A DNA stretch of 32,511 bases, taken from contig MSJH02000316.1 of NCBI GenBank assembly GCA_001931875.2, forward strand, positions 1-32,511. The letters are read 5' to 3'. The stretch is from Byssochlamys sp. IMV 00236. Its lineage: Eukaryota; Ascomycota; Eurotiomycetes; Eurotiales; Thermoascaceae. The notes beneath the pieces are model-generated. The model made no database searches, had not been told where the DNA came from, and saw only the letters and a list, made by a program, of their open reading frames with translations. Of this stretch, positions 32,510 through 32,511 are shown piece by piece; position 1 is the first letter of the stretch, and each line of letters opens with the position of its first letter. Both the position numbers and the translations under genes were made by a program.

Positions 32510-32511
32510 AC

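Larger units (their letters stand above)
31789..32511. other. STE12 upstream region rich in simple repeats
   Basis: Before the ATG: T-rich runs (31802-31833), purine-rich stretches of GA and AAG type (31870-31928, 32070-32190), a (GA)n run at 32075-32096, and at the window end a (CT)n run followed by about 25 T. On the coding strand these are poly-A, GA- and CT-type tracts typical of fungal promoters and long leaders of regulatory genes. No start site or open frame stands out. Confidence 0.6.

Noticed and set aside
1..32511. tRNA, rRNA and CRISPR features
   Set aside because: Scanning by eye for B-box-like motifs and spaced repeats found none that hold up; a tRNA-finder run would be needed to exclude a divergent tRNA in the spacers.

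Overview
This is a stretch of nuclear chromosome from a fungus, most likely an early-diverging one of the Mucoromycota (Mucorales type). The evidence is AT-rich intergenic DNA, genes split by many 48-80 nt GT-AG introns, and a typical fungal gene set: a Ste12 factor, a short chitin-deacetylase-like protein, PAS kinase, Utp13 and Suv3. I rebuilt gene models by hand from splice sites, reading frame and family conservation. All nine multi-exon models keep one open frame from ATG to stop.

Layout. At 278-1481 (+) lies a tubulin-tyrosine-ligase-like ATP-grasp protein. It converges tail to tail, with a 6-nt overlap of coding ends, on a seven-exon class B DnaJ co-chaperone at 1476-2729 (-). PAS kinase follows at 3094-5849 (-). 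From 5850 to 10009 the DNA is gene-poor, with a decayed PIF1/Helitron-type helicase end at 6490-6590 and a small lipid-anchor-like hydrophobic protein of 66 residues at 7948-8148 (-). Mitochondrial RNA helicase Suv3 has 11 exons at 10010-12560 (+). A quiet 2-kb spacer with one unknown reading-frame relic precedes a secreted polysaccharide deacetylase at 14609-15444 (+), which converges on Utp13 of the small-subunit processome at 15563-18162 (-). An intronless F-box protein lies at 18926-20659 (-), then a broken LINE reverse-transcriptase remnant around 21240-21640 (+). A cytosolic-type M16 metallopeptidase with 20 exons spans 22117-26305 (+). A three-RRM RNA-binding protein (Nam8/Csx1/TIA-1 type) lies at 27737-29047 (+), and a Ste12 transcription factor at 29582-31788 (-), with a low-complexity upstream region to the window end.

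The genes do not form one pathway; this is ordinary eukaryotic housekeeping and regulatory content. Loose themes are nutrient and morphogenesis signalling (PAS kinase, Ste12), RNA metabolism (Suv3, Utp13, the RRM protein) and proteostasis (DnaJ, M16 peptidase, F-box).

The most unusual observation is that the M16 peptidase can be read only if a 2-nt exon (22896-22897) is spliced between two canonical introns. Other points worth a look are a 14-nt microexon inside the J-domain, the TTATAA palindrome that holds the stop codons of two convergent genes, a Ste12 with a single C2H2 finger, and the small myristoylation-motif protein.
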